Under the pieces are notes generated by a model. It was not told the DNA's origin. It ran no database searches and saw only the letters and a program-made list of their open reading frames with translations. Position numbers and translations under genes: made by a program. A stretch of DNA of 42,373 nt from MGBC131033 sp910585655 (lineage in GTDB: Bacteria; Bacillota; Clostridia; Lachnospirales; Lachnospiraceae), in the NCBI GenBank assembly GCA_949502025.1, contig CATBCG010000040.1:1-42373 (forward strand). Direction: 5' to 3'. Within the stretch, counting starts at the first letter, position 1. Each line of letters begins with the position of its first letter. Shown here one piece after another: positions 42,241-42,373 of the stretch.

Positions 42241-42373
42241 ATCGGGTAGGAGGTAGATAATTATTTTATCTACCGACCTCCCACACCACCGTACGTACGG
42301 TTCCGTATACGGCGGTTCTTTAGTTTTCACATACTTTCAGATAAAACTCTGTGAATGTTGGGTATCCAAGTTC
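42241..42373 (-). mobile_element. Group II intron 3' end (domains V and VI)
   Basis: On the minus strand, ACCGCCGTATACGGAACCG followed by TACGTACGGTGGT folds as the domain V hairpin typical of bacterial group II introns. It is followed by GGTAGATAA, AATAA, TTATCTACC, a domain VI stem, and the sequence ends ...CTACCCGAT, obeying the AY rule for intron 3' ends. The intron body extends past the right edge. Its 3' exon starts inside the terminal hairpin of repeat copy E. Confidence 0.8.
42320..42373 (-). CDS. Intron-encoded reverse transcriptase/maturase, C-terminal end, partial
   Basis: 17 codons and a TAA stop (42320-42322) reading ELGYPTFTEFYLKVCEN, just before domain V, which is where the intron protein normally ends. 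Too short for a domain match. The call rests on its position in the intron. Confidence 0.5.
   Translation of the reverse strand, partial: ELGYPTFTEFYLKVCEN

Noticed and set aside
42241..42373. Assigning the intron to class C (terminator-targeting)
   Set aside because: The hairpin at the junction is on the 3'-exon side, whereas class C introns insert after a hairpin in the 5' exon. Too little of the intron is visible to classify it.
1..42373. CRISPR arrays, tRNA or rRNA genes
   Set aside because: No regularly spaced direct repeats, cloverleaf sequences or rRNA segments were seen.

Overview
The window looks like chromosomal DNA from a gut-type Lachnospiraceae bacterium (Clostridia, Bacillota). 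The evidence is strong AGGAGG ribosome sites, TTGACA/TATAAT promoters, a FabK-type fatty-acid operon with embedded acc genes, a SpoIID-family protein and a serine recombinase. Family-level assignment is inference. Both edges lie in mobile elements: the tail of an IS605-type tnpB on the left and the 3' end of a group II intron on the right.

1-3.5 kb: tnpB tail with its right-end/omegaRNA structure, a CPBP membrane protease whose last six codons come from that element, a SHOCT-domain protein, an unknown membrane-anchored protein and a fragment of an Rpn-type nuclease. 3.5-17.1 kb is an accessory block. A LanFEG-like immunity ABC transporter (one ATPase, two permeases) lies downstream of two paralogous unknown secreted or anchored proteins, apparently under one promoter at about 8.6 kb. 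A heterodimeric ABC exporter follows. Next come a 54-residue secreted peptide gene and two overlapping regulator genes: a PAS/winged-helix protein and an unusual internally duplicated HTH-TPR protein. The layout suggests a peptide export, immunity or signalling system, but no function is demonstrated. Two genes here are damaged: a permease by an in-frame TGA and one paralog by a one-base frameshift.

17.2-26.9 kb: a complete minus-strand fatty-acid operon, acpP-fabK-fabD-fabG-fabF-accB-fabZ-accC-accD-accA, closed by a translationally coupled acyl-CoA synthetase. fabH and a fabT/fapR-like regulator gene are not present. 27.0-29.8 kb: a secreted S1 serine protease with an amber codon in its signal peptide, followed by a small anchored protein. 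29.8-34.5 kb: a CDF cation exporter, a divergent HlyC/CorC-type transporter with a structured 5' leader, and three small unknown membrane genes. 34.5-39.3 kb: argS, a DUF815 AAA ATPase and a SpoIID/LytB-domain protein, probably one operon. 39.4-42.1 kb: a remnant of an ABC permease abutting a large serine recombinase, then an ApbE flavin transferase lipoprotein.

The strongest signal outside the genes is a dispersed intergenic repeat, seen at about 17.1, 27.0, 29.7, 40.9 and 42.1 kb. Its hairpins keep pairing while the bases change, so it behaves like a structured RNA or mobile hairpin element. The right-edge group II intron sits exactly at the end of one copy.
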